Of a stretch of DNA of 38,939 nt, positions 1-12,722 are shown in pieces. Each line of letters starts with the position of its first letter. Position 1 is the stretch's first letter. A model generated the notes under the pieces. The model was not told the DNA's origin. It did no database searches and was given only the letters and a program-made list of their open reading frames with translations. A program made the position numbers and the translations under genes. Source of the stretch: Rhodobacterales bacterium (GTDB lineage Bacteria > Pseudomonadota > Alphaproteobacteria > Rhodobacterales > Rhodobacteraceae); assembly GCA_030540655.1 (NCBI GenBank), contig JAUNVT010000013.1, positions 1 through 38,939 of the forward strand, given 5' to 3'.

Positions 1-44
1 GCCCTCGCCGCAACCGTCATGTTCTGGTTATGAAACGAGAATGA

Positions 45-170
45 GTCCTGACCCTTAGTAAACTTGTCGATTTTGCGCCGGACGGCACTGTGATAGAGCG
101 ATTTTTCTTTATTGCCGATCCGGATGGCTATCAGATCGAAGTCCTTCAACGTTCCGGTCGCTTCACCTGA
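45..170 (+). pseudogene. Remnant C-terminus of a VOC/glyoxalase I-like protein
   Basis: The frame ending at TGA 168-170 encodes about 41 residues. They contain KLVDFAPDG, then ERFFFIADPDGYQIEVLQ, the C-terminal strand of vicinal-oxygen-chelate proteins of the lactoylglutathione lyase type; the Glu in QIEVLQ is a usual metal ligand. An in-frame stop at 42-44 directly precedes it, no convincing start codon follows, and neither other frame stays open back to base 1. I therefore read it as the tail of a frameshifted or truncated gene. It could instead be the end of a real gene if the window carries a sequencing error near base 40. No role in the neighbouring operon is implied. Confidence 0.5.
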
Positions 171-232
171 ACTGTCACACAGTCCTTCACACGGATCGGG
201 CCGCGAAGACCGATGAGGAAAATTCACGGGAA

Positions 233-265
233 TGCCGGAGGCCAAGCGTTGCGAGGCCTCCGGCA
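233..265 (-). terminator. Stem-loop downstream of etfA
   Basis: A perfect 11-bp inverted repeat (TGCCGGAGGCC at 233-243, GGCCTCCGGCA at 255-265, 11-nt loop) starts 7 nt after the etfA stop codon. This is the expected place for the 3' end of the operon. The following minus-strand bases are only moderately T-rich, so termination may be weak or Rho-assisted. Confidence 0.6.
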
Positions 266-271
266 AGCGTT

Positions 272-1225
272 TCAGAAGTGGTTTTCAAGCTCTTCTGCTA
301 TTTCGAACATATCTCCGACAATGCCATAACGTGCGATCGAGAAGATCGACGCTTCGGGATCAGAATTCACCGCAACGATATTGTCGACATGCTTCATGCC
401 CCACTGGTGCTGGACCGATCCCGATACGCCCATGGCGATATAAAGCTTGCAGTTTGCCGCCAATTGGCCTGATTGCCCGACCTGGCGCGCCTTGGGCAGC
501 CAGCCATTGTCTGCAATGGGGCGCGAGCACCCGAGCGTCGCACCCATGCTTTCGGCCAGTTCCAGATATTGCTCGACATTGGCCTCGTCACCCACACCGC
601 GTCCGATCGACAGGATGAATTCGGCGCCGCCGATATCGATACCACCGGCATCCGCGGGCGGCTTCCACCCTTCATGCGTTGTCGCCACGTCAGCTTGGGG
701 CGCGGCCATTTCTGTCACTTCCGGGCTGGTCGTGCCCGATGCCGGTTCAAACACGTTGGTCCGGACTGTCAGCAGGACCGTATCCTTGCCAGGAAAATCC
801 ATTTCAACATGAACCTTCTCGGCATAGCCCGCGCGCGTTGCGACCAGCTCGCCATCTTCCATCTTCAGGCCCATGACGTCGGTGGCAAGGCCGCAGCCCA
901 ATTTGGCGGCCGCGGCCGGCGCAAAGGACCACGCATCGACTCCATGCGCCACGGCTACCACGCTGGGATTACGCTCCTTGACCAGTTCGGAAATGACGGC
1001 TTCCATCAGGTCGGGCTGGAAATCATCCGTTGCCTTGACGGCGATCACCTCGTCCACCCCCTCAACCGACACTCCTGCCGCGAGAGCTTGTGGATCGGCA
1101 GCGACCACGGCAACCGACAGACGGTCGCCGTCCTGCTTTATGCTCTTCAGTGCTGCAATGGTTTCCAGCGATGTTGCGCGCATTTCTCCGTCGCGCTGTT
1201 CGGCAACTGCAATAAGATTGGCCAT
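272..1225 (-). CDS. etfA: Electron transfer flavoprotein alpha subunit
   Basis: 317-residue FAD-binding alpha subunit of ETF, normal length. The C-terminal third carries the family signature: GRGVGDEANVEQYLELAE, then SRPIADNGWLPKARQVGQSG, then LYIAMGVSGSVQHQWGM, followed by the IVAVN..PEA stretch that cradles FAD. ETF is a soluble heterodimer that accepts electrons from flavoprotein dehydrogenases. It begins 3 nt after the etfB stop and is the last gene of the methylamine operon. The expected donors are the TMADH/DMADH paralogs in the same operon; Methylophilus TMADH is known to use ETF as its physiological acceptor. The expected acceptor is the membrane Fe-S protein at 3418-5580. The EtfAB identity is secure; its dedication to this pathway is inferred from linkage. 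Confidence 0.95.
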   Translation of the reverse strand: MANLIAVAEQRDGEMRATSLETIAALKSIKQDGDRLSVAVVAADPQALAAGVSVEGVDEVIAVKATDDFQPDLMEAVISELVKERNPSVVAVAHGVDAWSFAPAAAAKLGCGLATDVMGLKMEDGELVATRAGYAEKVHVEMDFPGKDTVLLTVRTNVFEPASGTTSPEVTEMAAPQADVATTHEGWKPPADAGGIDIGGAEFILSIGRGVGDEANVEQYLELAESMGATLGCSRPIADNGWLPKARQVGQSGQLAANCKLYIAMGVSGSVQHQWGMKHVDNIVAVNSDPEASIFSIARYGIVGDMFEIAEELENHF

Positions 1226-1228
1226 GAT

Positions 1229-2014
1229 TTACATTCCCCGCAATTCTTTGATGATGTCAGCAAGCCGTGCGGCCTGCTCGGCTGCAGACCCGGTGATGAG
1301 TTCGGCTTGTCCCTTTTCCGGCGCATACATACGGCGGACCCGCGATGCAGCCGCCGCCCCGTCAGATCCAAGACCCAGATCGTCCAGCGACAATTCGTCC
1401 ACCTGCTTCTGTTTGGCCTGCTTGATGCCGCGCAGCGACGCATAACGCGGCTCGTTGATACCAAGTTGGATGGACAGAACCGCCGGGCAGCGGATCGTCA
1501 TGATTTCTTCAAGCCCGCCTTCCAGTTCGCGGCGCAGCGTCGCCGTGTTCGAGCCCGGCGAATATTCAAGGTTGACCACGACAGCCGCATGCGGCCAGTC
1601 CAGGATACCGGCCAGCGCCATACCTGTCACCGCCGAGCCGAAATCTGCCGATTGCGCACCGGTAAACACCATGTCGGGCTTTTCACGCTCCACGACTTTT
1701 GCCAGCACTTTTGCGATCGCGATCCCGTCAGCCTCGGCCAGCGAATCGTCCCAGACGCGGATGCCGCGATCCGCGCCCTTGGCCAGCGCGGTGCGCAACG
1801 CGTCGTCCGCATCCTCGTCGCCAATGGTCACAATAACCACTTCAGTGTCATCGCCCGCCGCTTCCTTGATGAGCAGTGCTTCCTCGACCGAGAAATGGTC
1901 GAATTCGTTCAGGTCTTTTTCAAAAAAATCCTCGTCAACGTCGCGCCCGTCGTCACGCATCTCGAATTCGTCATCGAGGGCGGCGACCTGTTTCACAGTA
2001 ACCAGTATCTTCAT
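1229..2014 (-). CDS. etfB: Electron transfer flavoprotein beta subunit
   Basis: 261 residues, typical EtfB length. It begins MKILVTVKQV as the family does. It has the TGAQSADFGSAVTGMALA nucleotide-binding region and the beta-subunit signature LRRELEGGLEEIMTIRCPAVLS...NEPRYASL...K. Residues 21-38 are unusually acidic (DGRDVDEDFFEKDLNEFD). The start lies 27 nt after the stop of the LRV gene and etfA follows after 3 nt, so the two subunits are cotranscribed. The subunit binds AMP and carries the recognition loop for partner dehydrogenases. Here the partners should be the trimethylamine and dimethylamine dehydrogenases upstream in the operon. Confidence 0.95.
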   Translation of the reverse strand: MKILVTVKQVAALDDEFEMRDDGRDVDEDFFEKDLNEFDHFSVEEALLIKEAAGDDTEVVIVTIGDEDADDALRTALAKGADRGIRVWDDSLAEADGIAIAKVLAKVVEREKPDMVFTGAQSADFGSAVTGMALAGILDWPHAAVVVNLEYSPGSNTATLRRELEGGLEEIMTIRCPAVLSIQLGINEPRYASLRGIKQAKQKQVDELSLDDLGLGSDGAAAASRVRRMYAPEKGQAELITGSAAEQAARLADIIKELRGM

Positions 2015-2041
2015 CTCAGCTTTCTCACTCCTGTTTTCGTA

Positions 2042-3421
2042 TCACGTCCTGGCGGCGGCGCGCGCCAGATTTGCCGCAGCAGCAAAGCGCACCTGCGGTT
2101 CGGGATCGGTCAATAATCGTTCTGCCAAATCGCCAGGCAGATCGCGGCGCCCCGCGAGGATTGCCCGGTTCAGCGGATAGGCATCCTCGGACAGCGTCGC
2201 CAAGGCAGCAGCCGGCGCGGCAGGATTAAATGCGACCGAGCGACGCACGTCCTTATCCGCATTACGGGAAATGATTTCCAGACGGTCCGCAGGGGTGGCG
2301 GGGTTCCGTCCCAGCGCACCCAGAACGTCGGGATCTCCGTCATCCAGCAGCGCGCTAATGGCGGCTTCGGGCGCATCCTCGCGCAGAGCCACGCCAGCGC
2401 GCACCCAAGGTTCTGCATCAGCGGCCAGCGTAGCCAGAAGATGCGGCGGGCAGGAGGAATTGCGCGACACTCCGCGCCGCACGGCAGGGATCGCATCCCG
2501 CATCAGGTCTTCCAACACCGCCTCCGGCGCATCGGGGTTGCGGGCAATCCAGCGCCTTACCCAATCGTCCGGATCTGCGGCGAGCCGTGCAATCAACGGC
2601 TCAGGTAGCCGCGCGCGGCGGGCAAACAACCGCCGTACTTTTGCCGAAGGATCGTCCGATTCGGCCACACGGTCATCCGGAGCCGACAGATTGCGGACGG
2701 CTGCCGCGCGCACCCGCTCATCCGGGTCCGTCAGCAACGGTAGCAGCGACTGGTCCTCGACTGCGGGATTCGCGGCATATTTGCGGCGAATGAGCGGATC
2801 ATCCGCTGCCTCTGCCTGCGCCAGTATTTCAGGCGGGCAGTTCGGATGCTCTGCCACATCGGCACGCACCCAGATATCCCCCGCGTTCCACAGATGAAGG
2901 AGCGTCTCGGCATCTGTCTGTGGAGCGGCGGCGGCATTGCGCGCGATCTCCTCGTCCGCCTCGGCCGACAAGCGCGCAATTACATCCGGCGGGGTGGCGG
3001 CATTGCCCGAAACGGCGCGGCGCACCTCGATCGCCTCATCTTCCGCCAAGGCCGAAAGCAGAGTCGGATCGGTATTGGCATGCGCGGCGATATAGCTGCG
3101 CACCCGTGCTGAAGGATCGCTTTCGAGCACGCGCGCCAGCGCGGCAGCGGGGGAAGAAGGGTTCTTTGCCAGACGCAACGCCAATGCCGCATCCGCATCC
3201 TCTGACAGGCGCGCCAGAAGATCGGCAGGGGCATAGGGTGCGGCGGCAACGATCAGCCTCTGCCGTTTCGTGCCGAGCGCCAACTCCTCCAGGGCGGCGT
3301 CCCGGATGTCTGTATAGGCACCCAATGCTGCGTAAGGATCACCTTGCGCGATCAGCCGGTCAACCAGCGCGCTCGAATCCTTCGTTCGTGCTGCTTCACC
3401 ATGGCGCGCCACATCGCTCAT
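2042..3421 (-). CDS. Leucine-rich-repeat-variant (LRV) repeat protein of the ETF operon
   Basis: 459 residues built almost wholly from about 15 tandem units of 23-25 residues, with a pattern close to VRRxVAxNPxxPxxxLxxLAxDxD. This matches the leucine-rich repeat variant (LRV), an alpha/3-10 solenoid first described from an Azotobacter protein of the nitrogen-fixation region. The Azotobacter LRV protein has an N-terminal [4Fe-4S] domain. Here the N-terminus (about residues 1-55) has no cysteine, and only isolated Cys-Pro-Pro occurrences are seen inside repeats, so a cluster is unlikely. There is no signal peptide or membrane segment. Its ATG overlaps the TGA of the Fe-S oxidoreductase gene (ATGA, 3418-3421), which implies translational coupling, and etfB follows 27 nt later. 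Function unknown. A scaffold or maturation factor for ETF or the Fe-S oxidoreductase is my inference. Confidence 0.85.
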   Translation of the reverse strand: MSDVARHGEAARTKDSSALVDRLIAQGDPYAALGAYTDIRDAALEELALGTKRQRLIVAAAPYAPADLLARLSEDADAALALRLAKNPSSPAAALARVLESDPSARVRSYIAAHANTDPTLLSALAEDEAIEVRRAVSGNAATPPDVIARLSAEADEEIARNAAAAPQTDAETLLHLWNAGDIWVRADVAEHPNCPPEILAQAEAADDPLIRRKYAANPAVEDQSLLPLLTDPDERVRAAAVRNLSAPDDRVAESDDPSAKVRRLFARRARLPEPLIARLAADPDDWVRRWIARNPDAPEAVLEDLMRDAIPAVRRGVSRNSSCPPHLLATLAADAEPWVRAGVALREDAPEAAISALLDDGDPDVLGALGRNPATPADRLEIISRNADKDVRRSVAFNPAAPAAALATLSEDAYPLNRAILAGRRDLPGDLAERLLTDPEPQVRFAAAANLARAAART

Positions 3422-5580
3422 GCGGTGCCTACCGGTTCGGGCGTGCTCTCCGGTTCGGGCTCCGGCTCGGGTGCGTCTTTCAGACCCATCGCTTCCTCGA
3501 CCAGTTCGGTCAGTTCCATGACCTTGAATTTGCCCTCATTCCCCGTGCCCTTGACGCCGTCCTCCATCATGTTCAGGCATTTTGGGCAGTTGACGATCAG
3601 CACATCCAGCCCATCGATATCGGCCGCCTCGGCGGCACGTATTTCGGCAGGCTTTTTCAGCTCGGGCGGGTCTGCCATCCAGATGCGACCGCCACCCGCG
3701 CCGCAGCAGAAGGAATTATCCCGGTTGCGCGGCAATTCGATCAGGTCCACGCCCAGACGTCCCATAACCTGACGCGGCGGCTCATCACCGCCGTTGATGC
3801 GGCCCAAGTGACAGGGATCGTGATATGTCACGCGGTAATTCAGTTTCACCGGTGTCGGTATGATGCCCTCACGCATCAACCTCTCCAACATCGCGCTGGC
3901 ATGCTCGATCTCATAATGGCCGCCGAATTCAGGATATTCGTTCTTCACCGTGTTATAGGTGTGCGGGTCGGTCGTCACGATGGTCTTGAACTCACAACTG
4001 TCCAGAAGCTCGATATTTGCCTCGGCCAGCGACTGGAAGAGCCCCTCCTCTCCGACCCGGCGCACGTCGTTGCCAGCCGTCTGCTCGTCCTCGTAGAGAA
4101 TGCCGAAATTGACTCCCGCCGCGTGCAGGATGCGGGCAAAGGACAGCGTCACCTTTTGCGAGCGTGGGTCGAAGGAAGCATAGTCACCGACATACCAAAG
4201 CACGTCTACCGGCTCCTTGCGGGCGTCCTTTACCTCGAAATCCAGATCCCGGGTCCAGCGCGGGCGCTTGCGCTTCGATTCGCCCAGCGAGTTGCCGGAT
4301 TTCTGCAAGCTTTTCAGCGTCGGCTGCAAGATGGGGTCGAACTCGCCTTCTTCGATCAATGTGCGGCGCATCTCGATGATGATCGGCAGGTGCTCGATTC
4401 CGACGGGGCAGATCTCGATACAGGCGGCGCAGGTCCGGCAGGCCCAGAGCGTTTCGGGCCGTATCATGTTGACCCCGTCACCGATCACCTCGATCGGGCC
4501 CTCGGGCATCGAGGCATGCGAAAATTTGTCATTGGCCATCTCGCGCAGGCTCAGCACCAGATCGCGTGGTGACAGCGGATAGCCGCCCGCGCGTGCAGGG
4601 CAAGCCTCGTGACATCTGCCGCATTTGGTGCAGGCGTCGAAGTTGAGCAGGTATTTATCCGAGAAGTCACCCAGATATCCGATACCGATACGCTCGCTAT
4701 CCACATCGGCGGACGGCATCCGGCGCTTGCTCTCCGGATCATGGGCCATCAACGCGCCCATGGCGGTAAAGATATGTTTCACCTTGGTGTAGGGTATCAG
4801 CGCGATGAACGTCAAAGCGATGATACCGTGGAACCACCACAGCCCCATGCGCAGATCGCCCGCACCCTCGGGGCCAAGACCGAGCCCCATCATGACATAA
4901 GCAAGCGCCGTGCCTACGGGTGCATGCCAACGCACGTCCCAGACTGTCGGATCGCCCTGGAGCCAGACAACGCGTGCGGCCTCAAGAAAATAACCGGTTA
5001 CACCAATGATGATCAGCGCCCACAGGAATGCCCAGTCTTCGCGCCGATACCATGACCGGTCGAAATCGGGTTCGGACGGGTCGCGGTCGGGACGTGTATA
5101 ATCCAGCCGCGGCAGCGCAAGCCACTTGCGCCGATACATCATATAAAGCAGCCCGCCAATCAGGGCGATGCCGGCTACGTCCATCACGGTTCCAAAAACC
5201 AGATAGAATGATCCGTACCAGAAATGAATTCCAAACGGGCCAAGGATATCCTGATCCAGAGTGATCGTGCTGGTGCCGATGAACAGCAGGGTGAACCCGT
5301 AGAAGATAAGGGCGTGCATGCTGCCCGCCTTGGGCGCCCGGCGCTTGATCGTGCTGTGGGACAGCACCTTGCCAAACATCCCGGTAAACCTTGGCCAGAA
5401 CGGCGACCACGCCCCCGAACGTACTCCCCGGCGATATTTACGGATTTGCGCCCAGACTCCGTAAAGGAAAACGCCTATCGCAAGAAATCCGACGATATAG
5501 AACGAAACGATCATCCAGGTGGGAAAATCCTGGAACAGGATACGGGTGACGTCCTTGGGGTCGTGCTCTGTCAGTAGCAT
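3418..5580 (-). CDS. Membrane-bound (Fe-S) oxidoreductase, DgcB-like; putative ETF:quinone electron carrier
   Basis: 720 residues. The N-terminal part has about five membrane segments (roughly 22-46, 86-104, 120-148, 183-207, 246-266). Their histidines (HALIFYG, WWFHG, KVKHIF) recall NarI/HdrE-type b-haem anchors. Then come two ferredoxin-type [4Fe-4S] motifs, CTKCGRCHEACP (Cys317-327) and CRTCAACIEICP (Cys381-391). Two HdrD/GlpC-type CCG domains close the protein (YHDPCHLG, SFCCGAGGG, CPKC). This layout fits DgcB of dimethylglycine catabolism and related proteins linked to etfBA. I infer that it takes electrons from ETF and reduces quinone, replacing or supplementing classical ETF-QO. An ATG at 5601 gives 7 more residues, but the GAGGA motif fits the ATG at 5580. 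The tail is rich in Pro-Glu repeats. Confidence 0.85.
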   Translation of the reverse strand: MLLTEHDPKDVTRILFQDFPTWMIVSFYIVGFLAIGVFLYGVWAQIRKYRRGVRSGAWSPFWPRFTGMFGKVLSHSTIKRRAPKAGSMHALIFYGFTLLFIGTSTITLDQDILGPFGIHFWYGSFYLVFGTVMDVAGIALIGGLLYMMYRRKWLALPRLDYTRPDRDPSEPDFDRSWYRREDWAFLWALIIIGVTGYFLEAARVVWLQGDPTVWDVRWHAPVGTALAYVMMGLGLGPEGAGDLRMGLWWFHGIIALTFIALIPYTKVKHIFTAMGALMAHDPESKRRMPSADVDSERIGIGYLGDFSDKYLLNFDACTKCGRCHEACPARAGGYPLSPRDLVLSLREMANDKFSHASMPEGPIEVIGDGVNMIRPETLWACRTCAACIEICPVGIEHLPIIIEMRRTLIEEGEFDPILQPTLKSLQKSGNSLGESKRKRPRWTRDLDFEVKDARKEPVDVLWYVGDYASFDPRSQKVTLSFARILHAAGVNFGILYEDEQTAGNDVRRVGEEGLFQSLAEANIELLDSCEFKTIVTTDPHTYNTVKNEYPEFGGHYEIEHASAMLERLMREGIIPTPVKLNYRVTYHDPCHLGRINGGDEPPRQVMGRLGVDLIELPRNRDNSFCCGAGGGRIWMADPPELKKPAEIRAAEAADIDGLDVLIVNCPKCLNMMEDGVKGTGNEGKFKVMELTELVEEAMGLKDAPEPEPEPESTPEPVGTA

Positions 5581-5691
5581 GTGTCCGTTCCTCAAATTCA
5601 TGCCCGCAGCGCAATATCGGGCGGAGGGTCATCCAAAGCTGCACGGAGGATCGCGCAGATAGTGCGCAACCCCCCTTGTCACAGGACCGGT

Positions 5692-7953
<2,262 letters not shown>

Positions 7954-8015
7954 TTATGTGCTGGCGTCATCAGAATGTCGGAGCCGGGCCGGTCAGGGGA
8001 GGCGGGCATTGGCCG

Positions 8016-8025
8016 CCCCCCCCCC
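8016..8025. repeat. C10/G10 homopolymer tract in the operon
   Basis: Ten consecutive C on the plus strand (G10 in the mRNA sense) lie in the 167-nt gap between the GcvT-like gene and tmd, just after a hairpin. Such tracts are prone to slippage. Here it is intercistronic, so a length change would alter spacing or RNA structure, not a reading frame. Confidence 0.9.
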
Positions 8026-8028
8026 ATT

Positions 8029-8047
8029 TGCGCCGGCGCCCGGCGCA
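8029..8047 (-). repeat. Intercistronic hairpin after the GcvT-like gene
   Basis: Inverted repeat TGCGCCG (8029-8035) / CGGCGCA (8041-8047) with a 5-nt loop, starting 10 nt downstream of the GcvT-like stop codon. No T-run follows on the minus strand. It looks like an mRNA-stabilising or partial-termination element between cistrons. Confidence 0.6.
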
Positions 8048-8057
8048 GTGTCTCAGG

Positions 8058-9158
8058 TCAGGCGCGCGGACGCAGCTTCTCCTTGTCGTAGAAGGGCAGG
8101 TTCTCAACCGTGACCTCCCGCGCATCCGAGCCATTGCCGAGCGTCAGCGTGGCGCCTTCCGTCACGTCGGGCTGGACGTGGACGATGGCAATCGATTTGC
8201 CAAGGCGGCGGGAATAGCTGGGGCTGATGACATCGCCGACCTTTTTACCGTCCTGGTAAAGCTCGGTTTCGGCCTCGATCACCGGATCATCCGATTTGCA
8301 GGCAATGCCGCGCACCATGATGTTTTCCTTGCCCTCTTTCGACAAGGCGGCATCGCGACCGAGGAATTCTGATTTTTTCTTCGATACGGCAAAGCCCAGG
8401 CCGGCCTCCCAGGGAGTGACATTCTCGTTCGCATCGTACGGGTAGAACAGCAGTCCCGCCTCGACGCGGACCTTGTCCAGCCCGGTGAAGGAGCAGGGCT
8501 TCAGTCCTTCCGGCTTGCCTGCCTCGAGCAGGTTTTGCCACAGATGCACCGCATCGGCCCGCTCGCAGAAGATCTCGTAGCCTTTTTCGCCGGAATAGCC
8601 GGTACGCGAGAGAATGACTTCACGGCCAAACAGGTTCGTCGTGATCACCTCGAAAAACTTCATCCCCGCAATGTCGCCATCTGCGTTCGGGTCGAGGATA
8701 TCCACAGCCTTTGGGCCCTGTACGGAAATGGTGTGCAGGTCGTTATCCCACTGGGCGGTCATATCCTTGCCCTCGGCCGCTTTCAGCAGGCGGTCGCCGC
8801 CGGTCCCTGTGCCATGCACAAAAAGGAACTTGTCATCTTCGATTCCATAGATGATCGCATCGTCGCAGATCGTGCCATCGTCGGTCAGCACCAGCGTATA
8901 GGTTGACTTGCCCTTTTTCAGGTTGCCGATTTCGCGGCTGCAGGTCTTGTTCAGCACGTCTCTCGCGTCGGGTCCCTTGACCCAGATCTTGCGCAACCCG
9001 GTCAGGTCGAACATACCGGCCGCATCGCGCACCGCGTCGACTTCTTCCTCTTCATTGACCGAGGAATAGGCTTCCACGACATCAATATTATTCCACTCTG
9101 TGAATTGTGCGCCAAGCTTGTTGTGCTCGTCCTTGAGTTCGGCGGTGCGTTTCGTCAT
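8058..9158 (-). CDS. GcvT-like tetrahydrofolate-dependent aminomethyltransferase family protein
   Basis: 366 residues with the two-part GcvT architecture: an N-terminal folate-binding domain and a C-terminal beta barrel. Family landmarks are FDLTGLRKIWVKGPDA near residue 50, TDDGTICDDAIIYG (the Asp of CDDAI matches the catalytic Asp of T-protein), SRTGYSGEKGYEIF, and VEAGLLFYPYDANE followed by WEAGLGFAV. It is not the glycine-cleavage T-protein by context, since no gcvH or gcvP is near. It lies between the dimethylamine- and trimethylamine-dehydrogenase genes, both of which release formaldehyde. I infer that it transfers the C1 unit to tetrahydrofolate as methylene-THF, as the folate domains of dimethylglycine and sarcosine dehydrogenases do. 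The start is ATG 9158, preceded by AAGGA; a longer in-frame opening to 9383 lacks family similarity. Confidence 0.85.
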   Translation of the reverse strand: MTKRTAELKDEHNKLGAQFTEWNNIDVVEAYSSVNEEEEVDAVRDAAGMFDLTGLRKIWVKGPDARDVLNKTCSREIGNLKKGKSTYTLVLTDDGTICDDAIIYGIEDDKFLFVHGTGTGGDRLLKAAEGKDMTAQWDNDLHTISVQGPKAVDILDPNADGDIAGMKFFEVITTNLFGREVILSRTGYSGEKGYEIFCERADAVHLWQNLLEAGKPEGLKPCSFTGLDKVRVEAGLLFYPYDANENVTPWEAGLGFAVSKKKSEFLGRDAALSKEGKENIMVRGIACKSDDPVIEAETELYQDGKKVGDVISPSYSRRLGKSIAIVHVQPDVTEGATLTLGNGSDAREVTVENLPFYDKEKLRPRA

Positions 9159-9302
9159 TTGTCTTGGTCCTTTACTTACTTCAGTTGGGGCATTGTTGCC
9201 CCCGCAGGATGTGATCCGGTGTCGCGCCTGCCGCGATGCGAGGGATTTCCGCACCCTTGGCATGGCGGCGGCAGTCAGGTGGTATGACGCAGCGTTCGGG
9301 AA

Positions 9303-9346
9303 CCTGCCCCGCCCAATGCTCTCCTGATGTAAAACATTGGGGCAGG
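9303..9346 (-). repeat. Bulged stem-loop between dmd and the GcvT-like gene
   Basis: CCTGCCCC (9303-9310) plus CAATG (9314-9318) pair with CATTGGGGCAGG (9335-9346), with a 3-nt bulge and a 16-nt loop. It lies in the 258-nt gap after dmd and could stabilise the upstream message or attenuate read-through. Confidence 0.6.
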
Positions 9347-9351
9347 TACGA

Positions 9352-9379
9352 CCGGGGTGACGACGGAACGCCACCCCGG
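9352..9379 (-). terminator. Perfect 8-bp stem-loop downstream of dmd
   Basis: CCGGGGTG (9352-9359) and CACCCCGG (9372-9379) form a GC-rich stem with a 12-nt loop, 37 nt after the dmd stop. No T-run follows, so it is at best a partial terminator or an RNA 3'-end stabiliser that would favour dmd over the distal genes. Confidence 0.5.
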
Positions 9380-9416
9380 CCAAAGCTCAATCCAGGGGAC
9401 CAAGCATGCTGCCATC

Positions 9417-11780
<2,364 letters not shown>

Positions 11781-12722
11781 TCACAAGAAATTTCTGGAAT
11801 CTCGGCTACGCCCTTCAAGGCGATGCCACTCCAAGGCAATGGAATTGATAGATCCATCGAGAGATTCCAAACATAGGCCCTTCCGCTGGAAAGGGCTTAC
11901 ATCTTTAAATCCGGTCTTTGTTTGATTCCTCCTCTCCTGAAGTGACCGTAGGTCGCCCTTAACTCTTTTTCAACACAAAGATATTCCTGCGTCATATTGG
12001 CGCGGTTTCGTTATTTTGGGGTGCACTTTCAATCATTTATACTGGTAGCAAACATTTATTCATGCATGTTGCTCCTTCGCACAAGGCGGGTTTTGCTGAT
12101 GTACGATCAGCACCGGCAAACGTAGCGAGAGAGTTCTGATTACGAATTTGAAGGTACATAGGAAAGGCAAGAAACTTGCATTTCCTGAAAAAATGAATTC
12201 TTAATTATTCGGAAGCCTGTTCCGATCTTCATTTTTTCGTTCCGAGCAGAATACGTCACGCGCCGTATTCCGCCTGAGCGCGCTCGGAGCGTTGTCAGCG
12301 TTCAACCGTTGATCTGAAAGCACCGCATCTCCGCCTCGGATCAAAGCGGTCTGGCATTCAGCTACGTTGCCACTCCAGCCCATCATGAAGCTTCTGGAGG
12401 AGCCGGGAACCGTTCTCTGTATGTGCATGAATACTTCTGTCGCCGCGCTCTGCCACCGCATCTCACGGGTCCGGTCTTACCGGCCACTCCCGCAAAACAT
12501 CATCATCCTGCAATGGACGAAGTGCGCATTGGTCATGTCAAGGTTGCTCAATATTTCTGTTTCATTCATTCGGCCCGGGTGCCGCGCATTGCGCGCCTGT
12601 TTCAGGATGACGAATGACGTGTCAGCCACCTTAAGCATATGCCACCAGAGGCAGCATCTCAGACGTTGTGACATTATGTGGAGCTCCAGGTTGAGGCGGA
12701 ACTGCGCACCCCCTGCAGCAGC

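Noticed and set aside
473-2116. Long plus-strand open frame of 547 codons opposite etfA/etfB
   Set aside because: It is antisense to two clear ETF genes, is rich in Arg/His/Cys with no family similarity, and is an artefact of high-GC codon use.
5653-5667. GCGCA-N5-TGCGC dyad between tmd and the Fe-S oxidoreductase gene
   Set aside because: Only 5 bp, in high-GC DNA where such dyads are common; no U-tract and no promoter elements beside it.
9159-9383. N-terminal extension of the GcvT-like protein to 9383
   Set aside because: The extra 75 residues are basic, lack similarity, and the ATG at 9158 has a good ribosome site and the family start.
12201-12461. Minus-strand frame with GWSGNVAE as a real sigma-54 activator gene
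   Set aside because: Only about eight residues resemble the family; the AAA+ Walker motifs and the Fis helix are absent in all frames nearby, so at most a fragment, possibly chance.
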